A stretch of 64,000 nucleotides of DNA from Uloborus plumipes (lineage: Eukaryota; Arthropoda; Arachnida; Araneae; Uloboridae): positions 101,481-165,480 of the forward strand of contig JAXGGA010001185.1 of assembly GCA_038373865.1 (NCBI GenBank), given 5' to 3'. The notes below the pieces were generated by a model. The model was not told the origin of the DNA. It saw only the letters and a list, made by a program, of their open reading frames with translations, and made no database searches. Below are positions 24,769 through 36,550 of this stretch, in pieces. The translations under genes were made by a program, and so were the position numbers. Position 1 is the stretch's first letter. The number at the start of each line of letters is the position of its first letter.

Positions 24769-25119
24769 AGATGCATGTTTTTATTGTAAATATATGATTA
24801 TAAAAAAATGTTTTTTGAATTATAATGAATAAATAATACTTAGATAACCTTGACTTATTATATATTTACATTTCTTAATTAATGTATTTATTAATTCATT
24901 TTTTTTTCAATTATTTAACAAAAATCGATTTTTTCCTTAAGTATACGCTTTTTAAACTCAATCCGGCAGCAGAAAATGATATCCTACCCTAATAAAATTT
25001 TAGATATAGTCTATAAACGTCATTTGGCACCTTTTTCTTGCTGTGCCCGATGGAAATCCGAAACTTTTTTTTTTAACATGGGACGGTGACCCACCCTAAT
25101 GATCATGCATAAAATATTA

Positions 25120-25311
25120 CCGTAAAATCCCGGAAGTAACCCCTCCCCCCATCGATTATAACCCCCCTCCCCTTTTTTTTGGAAAAAAGTGAAATTTCTC
25201 TTATCCTGAATATACTGTATAAAAAATCTCGATTATAACCCCCCCCCCCCCCACCTGAAATTTATCAGTTTAGTTTTGAAAATAGGGGTGGTTATTTTCA
25301 GGATTTTACAG
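25120..25311. mobile_element. 192-bp MITE with TA target duplication
   Basis: Left end CCGTAAAATCCCGGAAGTAA, right end read inversely CTGTAAAATCCTGAAAATAA; TA flanks at 25118-25119 and 25312-25313. Two tracts of ATTATAACCCCCC lie inside. TA duplication and this size suggest a Tc1/mariner-group MITE. Confidence 0.75.
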
Positions 25312-25313
25312 TA

Positions 25314-26571
25314 CATACTATGAAGAAATCAGTTAAACCGAAAATTTTGACCTCCCATTTTTAAGCTGCATAATTCAAGATAAAAATAACTACAAGAGCT
25401 CTATGTGAGTGTAATTAGTATATTTTTCAAACTAATTCATAATAGAACAAAGATTACAGTAATTAATTTGCAAGCATGTGAGAATTATTTCATTAAAAAT
25501 TAAGAAATATGAATTGACAATTTTAACAACAGCTGAAGATAACAACAAAACCTTTAAATTATAAAATATGAATTGAAGAGAGGCGCAACATTTTGTCTTC
25601 TTGGATTAATTGAGCAATTCAAAAGGGATTATCATAGATGCTATCAATTTTTCAGAGGTAGACACTAAAAAATTCTAACATTTTATGTACAAGTGTTCCA
25701 GACACTTTTGTTTCTAACTGCATTTGGTTTAAAATTCTTTAAATTATAATCATTTTAAAGTAAGACTTTTTCCATTTAATTTTGATAACATAATTTATTT
25801 TTATTATTTTTTTTTTTTTTTTTTAAGTAGCGCAAAATACAATTATACCCATAAAGAGAATCATTTTCATTCCAATTAAATGTGAAAAATATGCTCACAA
25901 AAATTTATTTGAAAAAAGCTCAGTAATATTTGAGCCACAAACAAGTTTACATTTTACCACCTGAAAACTTTTTTAAGAGTTATTTTAATGAAAAACATGT
26001 TAGTGAAAGGAAAGAAAATTTGATTAAAAGAAAAAAAAATTGCGGATAAAGTTGCAGATTTTTAAGAAAAAGAAGAAAATCACAAAAGTCGTTGATTCCT
26101 TTGTAGGAAATTTGAAATTAACAACAAACTGAAAAATGGATGCAAAAATGAGATTTTAATCTAAAACCAGTTAGAGTAAGCTGCTCACCTGTACATCCCT
26201 TAATGGCATATCTGGATAAAATAGGGATTGACAGCAAAATTGCTAAGACATTTCATAAGAATCCTTACATGTAGTCCAAGAAAAGTGTTTCTCTTAAAAT
26301 AAAAAAAAGGCTACAACTTAAAATTTGAAACTCAAAATCAAACTGTTTTGAATGCTTAATTTTCTCTCTCATTCAATTTTACAATCGTTTACTACATTTT
26401 TAAAGACATTTAATTATGACATTTAAGACAAATTATGACATTTAATTTTTTTAAGACATTTAATTATGACATACTTTTATATTTTCCAACCCCCCCCCCT
26501 CCCCTCCTATTTTTAAAGCTTCTAAAATTAAGTAAATTTAAACCAATTTTAAACAAAACAATAATACATAC
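25314..26571. other. Intron stretch, nothing recognised
   Basis: AT-rich; T20 tract at about 25808-25825 and a C-rich run at about 26491-26507. A short tandem repeat of ACATTTAATTATGACATTTA type occurs at 26405-26470. Confidence 0.5.
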
Positions 26572-26688
26572 ATTTTCAGATTCTTCACTTTCAATCAAAA
26601 AGTAAAACAATCCATGAGACACATGGTGGCATTGCGACTTAGCTTCTTCTAAAGCTTCAGGATCTCCAAGAAGTTCTTTGATTAGACC
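26572..26688 (-). CDS. intu: inturned, exon coding GLIKELLGDPEALEEAKSQC...
   Basis: Minus strand: acceptor GTGACAG at 26689-26695, 117-base exon (39 codons, phase 0 at both ends), donor GTATGT from 26571 down. The peptide GLIKELLGDPEALEEAKSQC continues to HGLFYFLIESEESEN and joins DGVIYRYP of the next exon. In vertebrate Inturned 'DLVKLLWGEEVEGIQ' and 'IIMYLTLQLDSET' precede 'EILYHYP', so order and spacing agree. This is the first beta strand of the first longin-type region. Confidence 0.85.
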
Positions 26689-26804
26689 CTGTCACGAAAA
26701 AATGCATTATAAATATAATAAAATAGATATTAAGCTATTATGTGATGATATAATGTTCCTTTGACAGTTTCAAAAAGATCTACCAAAAATTTCAAGCTAC
26801 TTAC

Positions 26805-26864
26805 AAATTTTTGTTGACTCTTACTACTTGTCTGCAGTATTGGGGATAAAATGGTCAGTTTTAC
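26805..26864 (-). CDS. intu: inturned, exon coding VKLTILSPILQTSSKSQQKF
   Basis: Minus strand: acceptor TACTTTAG at 26865-26872, 60-base exon (20 codons, phase 0 both ends), donor GTAAGT from 26804 down. 'VKLTI' follows the PDZ-like exon ending ITCHSR, just as 'VKLTFENAY' ends the PDZ domain of vertebrate Inturned. The intron to the next exon is only 116 bases, against 9-11 kb for most others here. Confidence 0.85.
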
Positions 26865-27127
26865 CTAAAGTAAAAAAAAACAACTTAAATTATATTGATA
26901 TTGACTACTGGATCACTTCAATGAAAAAACAAGTGAAAATAAGTTGTTAATAATGGATATGATGCAAAATGATAAAAATGTAAAAAATATTTGACAGAAA
27001 TAAATATAGCGCTGAAACATTCATTGGAAATGAAATTTGTTCGTTATTTAAAAAGTGAGCAAAAATTGTTAATTTTGTCTTTGTTTAAGAATCATTGCCT
27101 TAAAAACTCTAACAAAATGGATATACT

Positions 27128-29128
27128 CATGGGCGCCCATGAGGGGAGCAAGGGGGGGCTCGAGCCCCCCCCCCCCCCCCTGGAAATTAGTACTTCTGCT
27201 TTTAGTTCTTTTTATTCAGAAAAAAATTTAAAACTTTTTTTTCTTCACCCATTAATGAATAAGTTATCAAGAATGCCAAATTGTAACAACTCTAATCTGC
27301 ACTGAAATCGCTTTCAGAATTATAACACTGTGTCTCTTCCTACATTCTTCAATAGAAAAGAAAGGCAGATTCATGGATGAACCGGCGCCGCATATGCATG
27401 GGAAACTCCCCCATGTCTGCGGACTATCTGTTGGGTCATTCCATTTTAAATCAATCAATTTTTAAAAAAGTTGTTGCATCATTATTTTTGATTTCGATGA
27501 AAATTTCCCAGACCTGAAGAAAATATATATATTTTATTAAAAAAATATACCGTTTGACATATAGGCCATTTTTGTTATTGGCAACAGCAAAAATGGGGCA
27601 TTTATGATACTTAGTCTTATGAATTATAACTTTTTTTCTATCAAAGATTTTGAGCTCAAACATAGCTAATTGAAACCTAAGAAAGAGAGCTTTTTATACA
27701 TCAAGAAATTTTAGATTAAAAAAAAATATTTTTCAAGGTCAAAGTTTGATGAAAATCTCATTTTTTACTACTTTTCAAAATTAAAAAACCCATGAAGGGT
27801 TTAAAATAACAAGCCCTATTTTGATATCATATATTCATATGCGTGGTTACTTATAATACAAAAAAATTAGCTTGTTACTCTGCCCATTTTATGAGATATG
27901 CCCCCCTAAAGTTGCAAATTTTCAAAAAAAAATTCAACGCTAAAAAAAAATGCATGTGAGGGTAAGGTAAAAATCATTTTATTGGTGGAATCTTAAGTAC
28001 TTTTTACATTAAAAAATGAACAAAAGTTGCTTTGTTATTCAAAGGCGCTTGGCAGCTATGGGCATCTGAATTTTCATATAATTGCGATGAAGCAACACGA
28101 TTATTTTTGTAATTAATCTCAGATTTTAGTGAAATTTAATTGTATTCTTAATTGCTAGTTTTCAATTATAGAAATGACAAAGAAGTGTTATGAAGTAACA
28201 TATTTACATTTTTATAAGATAATTTAAAAATTGTATCGTCTAAATCTCTTAACGCTCTCTTGTAGAACTATATTCTTTAGTGTTTCGTCTCACAGAGAAC
28301 AGTTGCTAAATGTTCGCTCATCACAGGTGTGATATTGTGACCTCTTCCTTGTGCACACCATAGTTCTGATGCAGTCAAGATTTTCAAAATGTCTTGCAAC
28401 TGAATCCAAGTTTAGTCATCCTCACTTGATTTTTTTAAATGACGTTCCTGGCCCTTTCGGATGAAAATAATTTATTCTATATTGTTCTTCAACATTGACT
28501 ACTTTTACTTGCAACACTTCTCCTAGCTACCAGTCACTATCATACACACGGCAAACATAATCTGACAATTTTGGTCGGATTCTTGTTTTTTGTGCAGCAG
28601 TTTCGTTTGAATATGTGATAAAAAATATGGCTTGTTATTCTGAACCCTTAATAGGTTTTTTAATTTTCAAAAGTAGTAAAAAATGAGATTTTAGTCGCAA
28701 ACTTTGATCTTGAAAAAATAAATAATTTTTAAATATGAAATTTATTGATGTCCTATATGAAAAGAGCTTTCTTAGCTTTCCAATGAACTATGTTTGAGAT
28801 CAAAATTTTTGATAAAAAAAAAGTTATAGTTTACAAGACCAAGCATCAAAATGCCCCATTTTCCTGTTGCCAACAACAGAAACGGATTATACATATCAAA
28901 GGGTAAATTAAAAAAAAAAAATATATATATATTTTTTTTTGAGGTCTAGGAAATAAAAAGAATGCATATGCAAATTTCTATCAAAATCAAAAATGGTGAT
29001 GCACTCCGTCCCCCTCATTTTTTGATTTAAAATGGAATGATCCTAATATATATATATCTTTTAACTTCACTATGAAGAAAATATATGAGACCCCCCCCCC
29101 CTTAAAATTTCGCATATAGGCGCCCATG
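27128..29128. mobile_element. hAT-like transposon, 2.0 kb, non-coding
   Basis: Both ends read CATGGGCGCC; GATATACT occurs exactly at 27120-27127 and 29129-29136, an 8-bp target duplication. G/C homopolymer tracts sit just inside both ends (G7 and C14 on the left, C11 on the right). No transposase of its own is visible. A foldback element is nested inside. Confidence 0.88.
27431..29045. mobile_element. Foldback element nested in hAT
   Basis: The left end TTGGGTCATTCCATTTTAAA is inverted at the right as TTTAAAATGGAATGATCCTA. Arms of about 400 bases continue the match, for example GGGGCATTTATGATACTTAG near 27595 against its degraded complement near 28840. No clear target duplication was found (left ACTATCTG, right ATATATAT). 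The centre, read on the minus strand from about 28600, gives YVCRVYDSDW and NYFHPKGPGTSFK in one frame. I recognise this as the 'YD.DW..G.V ... F.HP.GP..SF' module of an uncharacterised transposon protein family. Confidence 0.65.
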
Positions 29129-29136
29129 GATATACT

Positions 29137-29599
29137 GCAAATAAATATTTAAATTACGTTAAAGATTTATAAAAAAAAAAACAGTCTTGAGGGCAGGCGC
29201 CTGATTACCAAGTATGCAGAGCATGCACCATAGCTTCACAGATAAAACAAGAGGTGGCTGCTCAAATTGATCAATACAAAGTGGATGAAAAATGTATCCT
29301 CACCAATAAGGCTCCTTCGAGTGTTGAAGTTAAATAACACAACCTTGCGAGACTATTTTTTTTTTTTTTTTGGAAAAACACAAAATAAGTTTTTGCTGAT
29401 CTTTACATTATTTGATGTGCTGATTTTGAAAACAACATACATCGAAACAGGATTTTTTATAAAACAGATTTTAATTTTTGCTGAAATCTTCAATTAAAAA
29501 GTATTCCCTAAAACAATTTATCTGGATAAAGTGTTGTTTTTTATTTATATATATATATATAAATACCCTGCAGCTGCACCCCCTAGCTACGCCCTTGGT
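29137..29599. other. Unassigned, with an orphan hAT-type right end
   Basis: Positions 29571-29598 read inversely as CAAGGGCGTAGCTAGGGGGT, a typical arthropod hAT terminus. A matching left end was not found nearby. GGGCAGGCGCCTGATTACC at 29191-29209 also looks like a transposon end, but it is unpaired. Confidence 0.45.
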
Positions 29600-31388
29600 T
29601 GTATAGTTTTTGAAGTTTGTCACTCCTAGAGTGTTGTGTGTAGTGTAATGTCATGTTCTTATTATAATTTTCCTGCTTTAAATATAATCTCCCACATCAA
29701 TACTAATGGTGTCTGTATTTTCATTAACATGATTCTACAATTTTTAACACGTTATCAGCACGAGAGAGCTCGGAATGGGAGATGAAGCAAAACCAGCCGT
29801 AAGCAGTTAGGCCTAAGAAGCGGCGATCGTTCGGCGAATGGTGTTTGAAGAAACAAAACTGATTGAAGGTCTGTTTTGAAGAACAGATTGACACTCAACT
29901 TGAAGTGTTTGGCCATTTATTTTATTGAAGTTTAATAAGGAGAAAAAGAAAAATATGGCTTCTGAAGAGTACAGATTACCGAAGTTAAATCCCGAGAACT
30001 ACCATTCTTGGTCAATAAGAGCGCGTGCTTTGATGGTCCAAAAAGCGCTGCTGGGAAGCGGTAGAGTCTGGATATGGTCTGGAAATGGATGAAAATCAAC
30101 GAAGAAGAAATGAAGAAGCACTAACACTACTGTTTTTAATTGTTGAAGACAATTTTTTGGATGACATTGGCAAGTGCAATTCCGCTAGAGAAGCGTGAAA
30201 TGTCTTGAAAGAAATCCATACGAAGTTTGGACTACTGCATACGATACAGTTAATGAAGGAATTCTTCAACGTGACAAAGAAAAATAATAAAGATATGCAT
30301 TCCTACTCAGGCAGACTAATAGACATTCATCGGAAACTCGCGAACAGTGAATACGCGTTCACGGATCGAGAAGTTGCAATGATAATGCTGATCGGACTCC
30401 CGAAGCAATATGAAACCCTTATTTTGAATTTGGAAAAGGTCGAAGCGAACCTGTCAACTGCAATGGTAAAATCCAGACTGCTAGTAGAAGAAAAAAGAGT
30501 AAATAGAGATAGAAGTGAAAATGTTCATCATGAAGAAGCTGCCCTTCAAACAAGAAATTTTAAGCCTCCTTCAAAGAACACAAATGAAAAGAATGAAAAA
30601 AGATCATTCACAAGAAAATCTGAAGAACATGAAGCCAAACCAAGAAAAATAAAATGTTTTTCATGTGGTGAATGGGGGCACATTGCCAAAAATTGCCCAT
30701 CACAGAAAGAAAACAGAAGTAGTTCTAGAACTGTGGTAGAACACAGGAAAGATAGTGCACTTTCTGCAAAAAGTGACATTGCATCAGTAAACCCCCTATT
30801 TTGGATCTTGGACAGTGGTGCCACAAAACACATGACATTTGATAAAAGCAAATTTACTACTCTGAAAAATTACAGCTCAGTAGTAGAAGTAGCAAACTCA
30901 GAAAAAATTGAAGTACAAGCAATGGGAGATATAGTAATATCAGTTGGTGAAGAATCCGAAAGAAGAAACATTACACTTGCTAATGTGTTATATGTGCCAA
31001 AATTGGGTGGAAACTTGCTTTCAGTTGGAAGGATGGAAGAACGAGGTTTCAAAGTTGAATTTACTCGTGGAGAAGTGAAAGTGATATCAGACGAAGATGA
31101 AGTTGTGCTAAAAGGCAGAAGAAAAGGAAGACTTTATCTAGTTGAAGAAAACAAACCAACAGCATACTCCGCAAGACTGTTAGTAAAATTTGGCATCATA
31201 GATTAGGACATCCTTGTCAAGACAACATTTCTAATTTCAAGCTAAAGGAACAAGAAGTGTACCAGACAACAAAGGAGCCATGCACTATATATAATACAAG
31301 GTAAAATGAAAAGAAAGAAATTTCCAAAAAGTTCAAATACAAGAGCAAAAGAGATATTAGAAATTATACATTTCTGATGTAGTAGGAA
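29600..31388 (+). mobile_element. Ty1/Copia retrotransposon, 5' part
   Basis: From about 29600 to 29736 the sequence resembles the end of an LTR, closing ...GATTCTACA. It is followed by ACACGTTATCAGCACGA, a phrase found after LTRs of Copia elements and probably the primer-binding region (inference). Gag, protease and the first part of integrase follow. The element stops at 31388 in the integrase and the rest is missing or displaced by the Tigger-like insertion. No 3' LTR was seen. Confidence 0.8.
29955..31388 (+). pseudogene. Copia Gag-protease-integrase, truncated
   Basis: It starts at ATG 29955 with MASEEYRLPKLNPENYHSWS, the typical Copia Gag N-terminus. A frame shift near 30045 and a TGA at about 30198 (where Trp is expected) break Gag. 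The frame is then open to 31205. CFSCGEWGHIAKNC at about 30655-30696 is the CCHC zinc knuckle. WILDSGATKHMTF at about 30802-30840 is the aspartic protease active site. GRLYLV at about 31126 is followed, after a shift, by HRLGHP of the pre-integrase zinc finger. KMKRKKFPKSSNTRAKEILE near 31304-31363 leads into the integrase core, where it ends. Translated as a polyprotein in the family. Confidence 0.88.
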
Positions 31389-32163
31389 AAACCCGTTTAT
31401 CTCGAACCTGCCTATCTCGAAAATCGCTCTATTGTTCTCAAGTTATATATTTTTTCAATTTTTCTGTATTTATAGCATAAATTCTATATTGTTTTCCATA
31501 TTAATCTCGAATAAGTTTTCTCGAAAACCTCTATATTTCAAATTCCTGCTACACACATTTTCAAATTTCATCGAAAATAATCTTTGACAACAGTAAAACT
31601 TAAGAGGAGAAAAGGATTCCCTTTTATGTAACATCAGCAATCCTATAGTTTTTCACATCTTGTGAGATATGTGGCAGAAGAAAAATTATATGCAAGGAGC
31701 AAGTTTTCAAGGAATTTCATCCACTAGGAAAATAGGGACAGAGGGAATTCTGTTTAACAGTGAAAAAACTTTGTGGCTTTTACTTTTGAGTCATGGGAAA
31801 CGGTGATTTTGTTGTACTCTGTGGATTATACTGCTCCAATGTTTATTTTGTTTCGATTGAAAATAAAATTTAAAACATAAAAAATCTTACCATTTTTAAA
31901 CAAAATGACAATCATTTAAAGATTATCTTTGTAGTTAACGCTCTGTATAAATTTACTATTGATATAATCACAATAAATACCTGAATATGTATAAGAAATC
32001 ATTTAAAAATAAAATGCTTAACAATATAAATGCAGCAGAATGTTTACTTTTTGATTTTTCGTTTCAATTGCTTATTTTTGTATGTTCATCAAAAACTTCT
32101 GTATCTCAAAACCTTCTCATCAAATAATTTTTCCTGTCCCGAGAAATTCAAGATGGAAAGGCT
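31389..32163. mobile_element. Tigger/pogo-like element, left part
   Basis: Starts in Copia integrase with AAAACCCGTTTATCTCGAAC and repeats ATCTCGAA and TCTCGAAAA several times. The right end appears to be at 35538-35553 after the hAT insertion (GCTAGACTG then TA). Read together the ends resemble Tigger TIRs ('...TCTCGA...'). No transposase was recognised. The boundaries are approximate. Confidence 0.5.
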
Positions 32164-35100
32164 CAAGGCCGTATCCAGAGGGGGGAGCGACAGCCCCCCC
32201 CCCCCCGAAACCCGAAATGTTTTATAATGTAAAACAAAAGAAAGTTTTCCTTTTTTTTTAATTTAAAACAGCAAAAAAAAAGTTTTTTTTTCTTTTAACT
32301 ATTAAACGAGTGAAAATTTGAAAAAGTACAAAACAAAAAAAAAGACAATTCAAATTCTCATTAGCTGCAAAACATATTTGAAAACAAGACTCATTAGCAC
32401 TTCCAGCTCTCTTTCCCAAATCAATTCAGGCTCAAAGCAAGTTACTTGTCAGTTTGATCGGCGCCCCCCCCCCCCATCCCCATAAAACTTATAAAACTTA
32501 CACCACTCAGATTTTTACCCCCTAATCGCCAGGCCCCTAGTTTCTGACTAGGCTGAGATTGCTTCTCACCGCCCTGATTCAATTAAGAGGGTACTTTGTT
32601 GGTCCCCATCATGGGTGCAAGTTTGGCCATGCTTCCAAGACGGAAAATATTTGAGACACCCCCCCCCCTCATGCGTGCTCAAGGGGGGAAAAAACAAATA
32701 TTGATTTTACTGTGTCAAAACTGGGGGTTTAGTACTCATTTTATTTTTCGTAGTAAGATCATAGTTTTAAGTATATATAAGCAAAAATGGGGGGGGGGCG
32801 GATTTTCGAAATTTGAGTTCTAAAAACCTCATTTTAGACGATCTTTATTGATATCAGAATGTGTTGTGGCTTATCTATAGATTAGGTAAATGTAGGTACT
32901 CTTCCCGCACAGTTTTTGAAAATTGAAATTATCAAATCGAAATTTTAGACGATCTCCGATAATGTTAAGAAATGAAGGTTCCGAAGTAGTAACCTCGGAA
33001 GTTTTTCTAGATCACAGCTGTACTAACAAAATTATAGTACATATTTGATAATGTCAGGAGAATGGAGTGTTCAGGGACTTTCTCACTCTTTAAAATTGCA
33101 GTTTTAAAAATAGTTTTAAACTTTTTAGTGCTGTTATGAGAGAGGAGATTCGAAGGCACTCGCCCAAATTTTTTTCAAAAATGATGTCTTAAAAAGCGAT
33201 TGCAGGATACATCTGGTAACGTTAGGGAAAGGAATGAGGTTCAGAAACGTATCCTCAGGGATTGAAAAAAGGTCCAAAATCAAAATTTATTAGTTTTTCG
33301 ATAATATTAGAGAGAGGGTTTTATTTAATTATTTTTGGGGGGGATCATATTCTTGAAATTGGTTCAAATTTAATTGAAAAAGCACAAAATTAAGAATAAT
33401 AGAAAAGAACATGCAAAGGGTTGATTTAAATATTATGTACGCAAATATGACATTTAACTATGATCACCAAAATTTTGGTTCAAAAATGATGAAAAAAATT
33501 TTTGAGTTTTGATAACTCACATTTCCCGACTAATGCATAATTTTGCTGCCTAAATTCCTAAATTTTGAGTGCCCTCTGAAATATCTGTGATAAATTTTCG
33601 GGGGGGGGGGGATATTTATGCTCCAGCTAAACTCAACTCGGATGCAGATGCATTGAAATTCCTGAAGGGGCGTAGCAAAATGACGATCGTGCAAGTCTTC
33701 TGTTGTGGAACATGAAACATAAGATTTGTAAAAAATAATGGCAAGCACAAAATTAGAGATATTCATGTGTTAGAATCACACGGAAAACCAAAGTGGGAGA
33801 CCGTGACTGAGGCGGATGCAATCTGATTTCGAAATGCGTAAAAAATCGAGACTGACGGGTAAAGGCGTGAAAAACAACTCAAATGTTAACTTTACGCCAA
33901 ACCTGTAAACATTGACAAGTTTAAGGGTGTTTTAGAGAAATACAAATTAATGTTTCGTTTATTTTTATGTCTTTGGGAAAAAAAAAACTGAAGGAATGAG
34001 ATCGATTTTTTTTCCGTCCCGATGTCAGTCTCGGTGATTTCGTCAAGACGGAAATCCGTCCTGAGACGGAAGGTCTTGCACCCATGGTCCCCATTTATAA
34101 GCATTTGTAACCCTCGGGGGATTTTAACAGCTAAACATGTCTTCAATCAGCAAGACCACACAAAAACAGATACGTTCACAGACTCTCTGCTTTGTTGGAC
34201 GCTCACCAATCTTAGACAAAAGTTACTTTAAAAAAATTCCATTTACAAATGCTTAAAAACCTTGAAAACTTTGTTAAATGTAGCTGTAAACCTTGAATTT
34301 TAAATTTTCTAACAGAAATGGGGGGGGGAGGTTTGCATCAAGTTGAGCGAAACTCAGCTCCTTGATTAAAAAAATATTCTGCGTAATGCAAAAATCATAT
34401 TCCAGCATTTTTTGTAGCATATTTTCAAAAATAATTTTTTGTGACTCACATGTTTCATTTCTGACTATTCATTAAATACCTAATTCAGTATTTTAGAAGT
34501 TACTTTGTAATTAATTCCTTTATTAATATGTTAAGCACGAGAAAAAATGTTACCCTACCAGTATTTTTTTTCGTTTTCTGCAGTACTAGTGATTGAAAAA
34601 GAAATTGACGTTATAAATATTTTTTAATACATCTATTTTTAATCTTTAAAAGATGTGTCTTTCAAAGTATTAACAATTTCGTAAGACTGTCCAATCATTT
34701 ATTAAAACGTCAGAGACTGGAAAGAGCAAATGAAATGCTTTAAAGAATGTGTTCTAGAGTCTTTGAAAATCATTAACTACCTTTTTGAAACTCCTTTAAA
34801 AGTGCTTCAATCCTATTTCTTATCAAATAATTAAACTATGAATTAACTAAATGGCCAGAATGTTACTCTCTCGTTAATTATTTTTTAAATCTCTACACTA
34901 TTTCTTTTAAAGAATTTTATGTGTTTTATGCTATTGGTTATTTTATGTTACTAAGTGCTGTGTCTGTCGGTGAGTTGGGGAACTGATCAAAAACTACTAT
35001 GTAACTATAGTGAAAACCGATGTAAGCAAGTGATAATGTGTTAATCTTTTCTCCTCCCTTGTCCTTCCTCTCTGTCGCTTAATGTTAATCATTTGTTATA

Positions 35101-35537
35101 CTAAACATTTTTTTAAGCTTTGATTAATCTTAATTTGCAAAGGAATGCAGAAAATTTATGAGATTGTTGTTTGCCTACTTTTCCAACATGTTTTTGAAGT
35201 CCCAATTGCCCCATATAAGGCTTCAAAATGCAGAATTTTAAAACTTTTTTCAAAAATTGCCCGGACCCCCTAAAATTACGAATATTCTACCTCACTTAAA
35301 AAAGTTCTCATTGCATATCTCTCTTGACATCCCTACCCCCCAATAAAGGTCAGTTCAAGAAAATAATAAGAATAAAGAAATGAAAAAAAAAAACCACACA
35401 CACACACATCAAACATCGTGGGGAGGGGGGGGGGATCAGCTTGAAATTAGACTCATAACACACACAAAAATGTATGTGTGTTTGGGAAATGTGCGAAATT
35501 AGGCCCCTCCCGAAATTTTCTTCTGGATACGGCCTTG
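32164..35537. mobile_element. hAT-like transposon, 3.4 kb, non-coding
   Basis: Both ends read CAAGGCCGTATCCAGA (16 identical bases). GAAAGGCT occurs exactly at 32156-32163 and 35538-35545, an 8-bp target duplication. The left end is followed by G6 and C13 tracts. No transposase of its own is visible. It contains the nested element 32610-34086. Confidence 0.92.
32610..34086. mobile_element. hAT-like transposon nested in the previous one
   Basis: Both ends read CATGGGTGCAAG; GTCCCCAT occurs exactly at 32602-32609 and 34087-34094. C10 and G-rich tracts lie near the left end, near 32793 and at 33600-33610. It is 1,477 bases and non-coding. Several AAATTTTAGACGATCT-like phrases near 32835 and 32940 hint at an internal tandem structure. 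Confidence 0.9.
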
Positions 35538-35607
35538 GAAAGGCTAGACTGTATTCACAAAGCAATTTTCAAGAAAAAAGACCTACAATATATGTATTTT
35601 CATTATA

Positions 35608-36109
35608 CAGTTACCCTTGTTATATCGTGTCTTACGATGTCCATTGTTACATTGTGTTTTGTTATATCGCTCATTCGGATATATCACGCTTTTCCTCTGT
35701 TTCCCGAAAAAATCATTCTATTTTTTAAATGATACTTTACATTTGGCACCACAGAAAAAAAAGTTTTGTTTTTCCAAAACAGTATTTTCTTTAATAACCA
35801 AACAATATGTTTTTTCTTTAGCTAAAATCGTTGCAATTTTAGTTGCAATTTTCGTATAGTACTTCACCATAAAGCAATAAAAATATTTCGACTCATTGTT
35901 TTTTTTTTAATTTAAAAGAACAAATAGTAAGCACATATTTTTAAATTCATCCTGTTATGGTAAAAAAATAATGTTTTGAAGGTGCATGCGTCATTAATTT
36001 GTATGTAAATTGAATACTTACTTTTTATGACCTCGGTTATATTGGGCTTTCAGATATATCGCTCTTTCTTGTTGTTTTCCGATAAGCACGATATAACTAG
36101 GGGTAACTG
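35608..36109. mobile_element. 502-bp MITE, TA duplication, Tigger-like ends
   Basis: Left end CAGTTACCCTTGTTATATCG; right end read inversely CAGTTACCCCTAGTTATATC. TA flanks at 35606-35607 and 36110-36111. TATATCGC-type phrases recur inside both ends. CAGT termini and TA duplication point to the pogo/Tigger group. Confidence 0.85.
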
Positions 36110-36377
36110 TAATACCCGTTATCCTTACTGTGGTTTTATTAAGCTTTTTTAACCAAAGACACAGAATTTTATACATTTAGAAATGGTATATTTTTCATAA
36201 AAAGCAGCATAATTCATTTTAAAGTGTAGTAAAACATACTGAATATTTCAATACGGAAATTTCAATCTCAAATGAACACTTAAATTCTAACTTATTGACC
36301 AAAAAATAATTTTCAATGTACTGTTCTGTAATAAATATAAATTCAGTGCTATATTACACTAAAATGCTTATACATAC
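36110..36377. other. Intron stretch, nothing recognised
   Basis: AT-rich intron between the MITE and the intu exon at 36378. Confidence 0.6.
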
Positions 36378-36463
36378 CCTGGAATGACAGGTTATTTGGT
36401 TTAAAATTTTATCAATATTTTCAAAATCTACATCAACATCATCTATCGATTTTAGATAATCTC
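36378..36463 (-). CDS. intu: inturned, exon of the PDZ-like domain
   Basis: Minus strand: acceptor ATTTTCAG at 36464-36471, 86-base exon, donor GTATGT from 36377 down. Its first two bases complete a Gly codon with the last base of the preceding exon, then 28 codons follow (DYLKSIDDVDVDFENIDKIL, then NQITCHSR), ending in phase 0. Vertebrate Inturned has '[21 protein letters not shown]' in its PDZ domain; the match of DDVDV..ENI..IL is the strongest single piece of evidence for the gene. Confidence 0.92.
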
Positions 36464-36550
36464 CTGAAAATATGCAAAATTCCATGCATACATTACGTTT
36501 AAAAAATGTAAAAAATACAATCTAAAATAAATAAATCAAAATCAACATAC

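Larger units (their letters stand above)
22178..25098 (+). mobile_element. hAT-like DNA transposon, ends intact
   Basis: Left end TAGGGTGGGTCA at 22178 and right end TGACCCACCCTA at 25098 are perfect 12-base inverted repeats. The flank ATGATCAT occurs exactly at 22170-22177 and 25099-25106, an 8-bp target duplication that fits the hAT preference nTnnnnAn. The 5' part (22178-22590) and 3' part (24769-25098) are non-coding. The middle encodes a transposase. It is the best-preserved element in the window, though its N-terminal reading frame is broken. Confidence 0.9.

Noticed and set aside
35350..35859. Several overlapping 70-84-codon frames
   Set aside because: They cross the hAT right end and MITE, and consist of terminal repeat and low-complexity translation.
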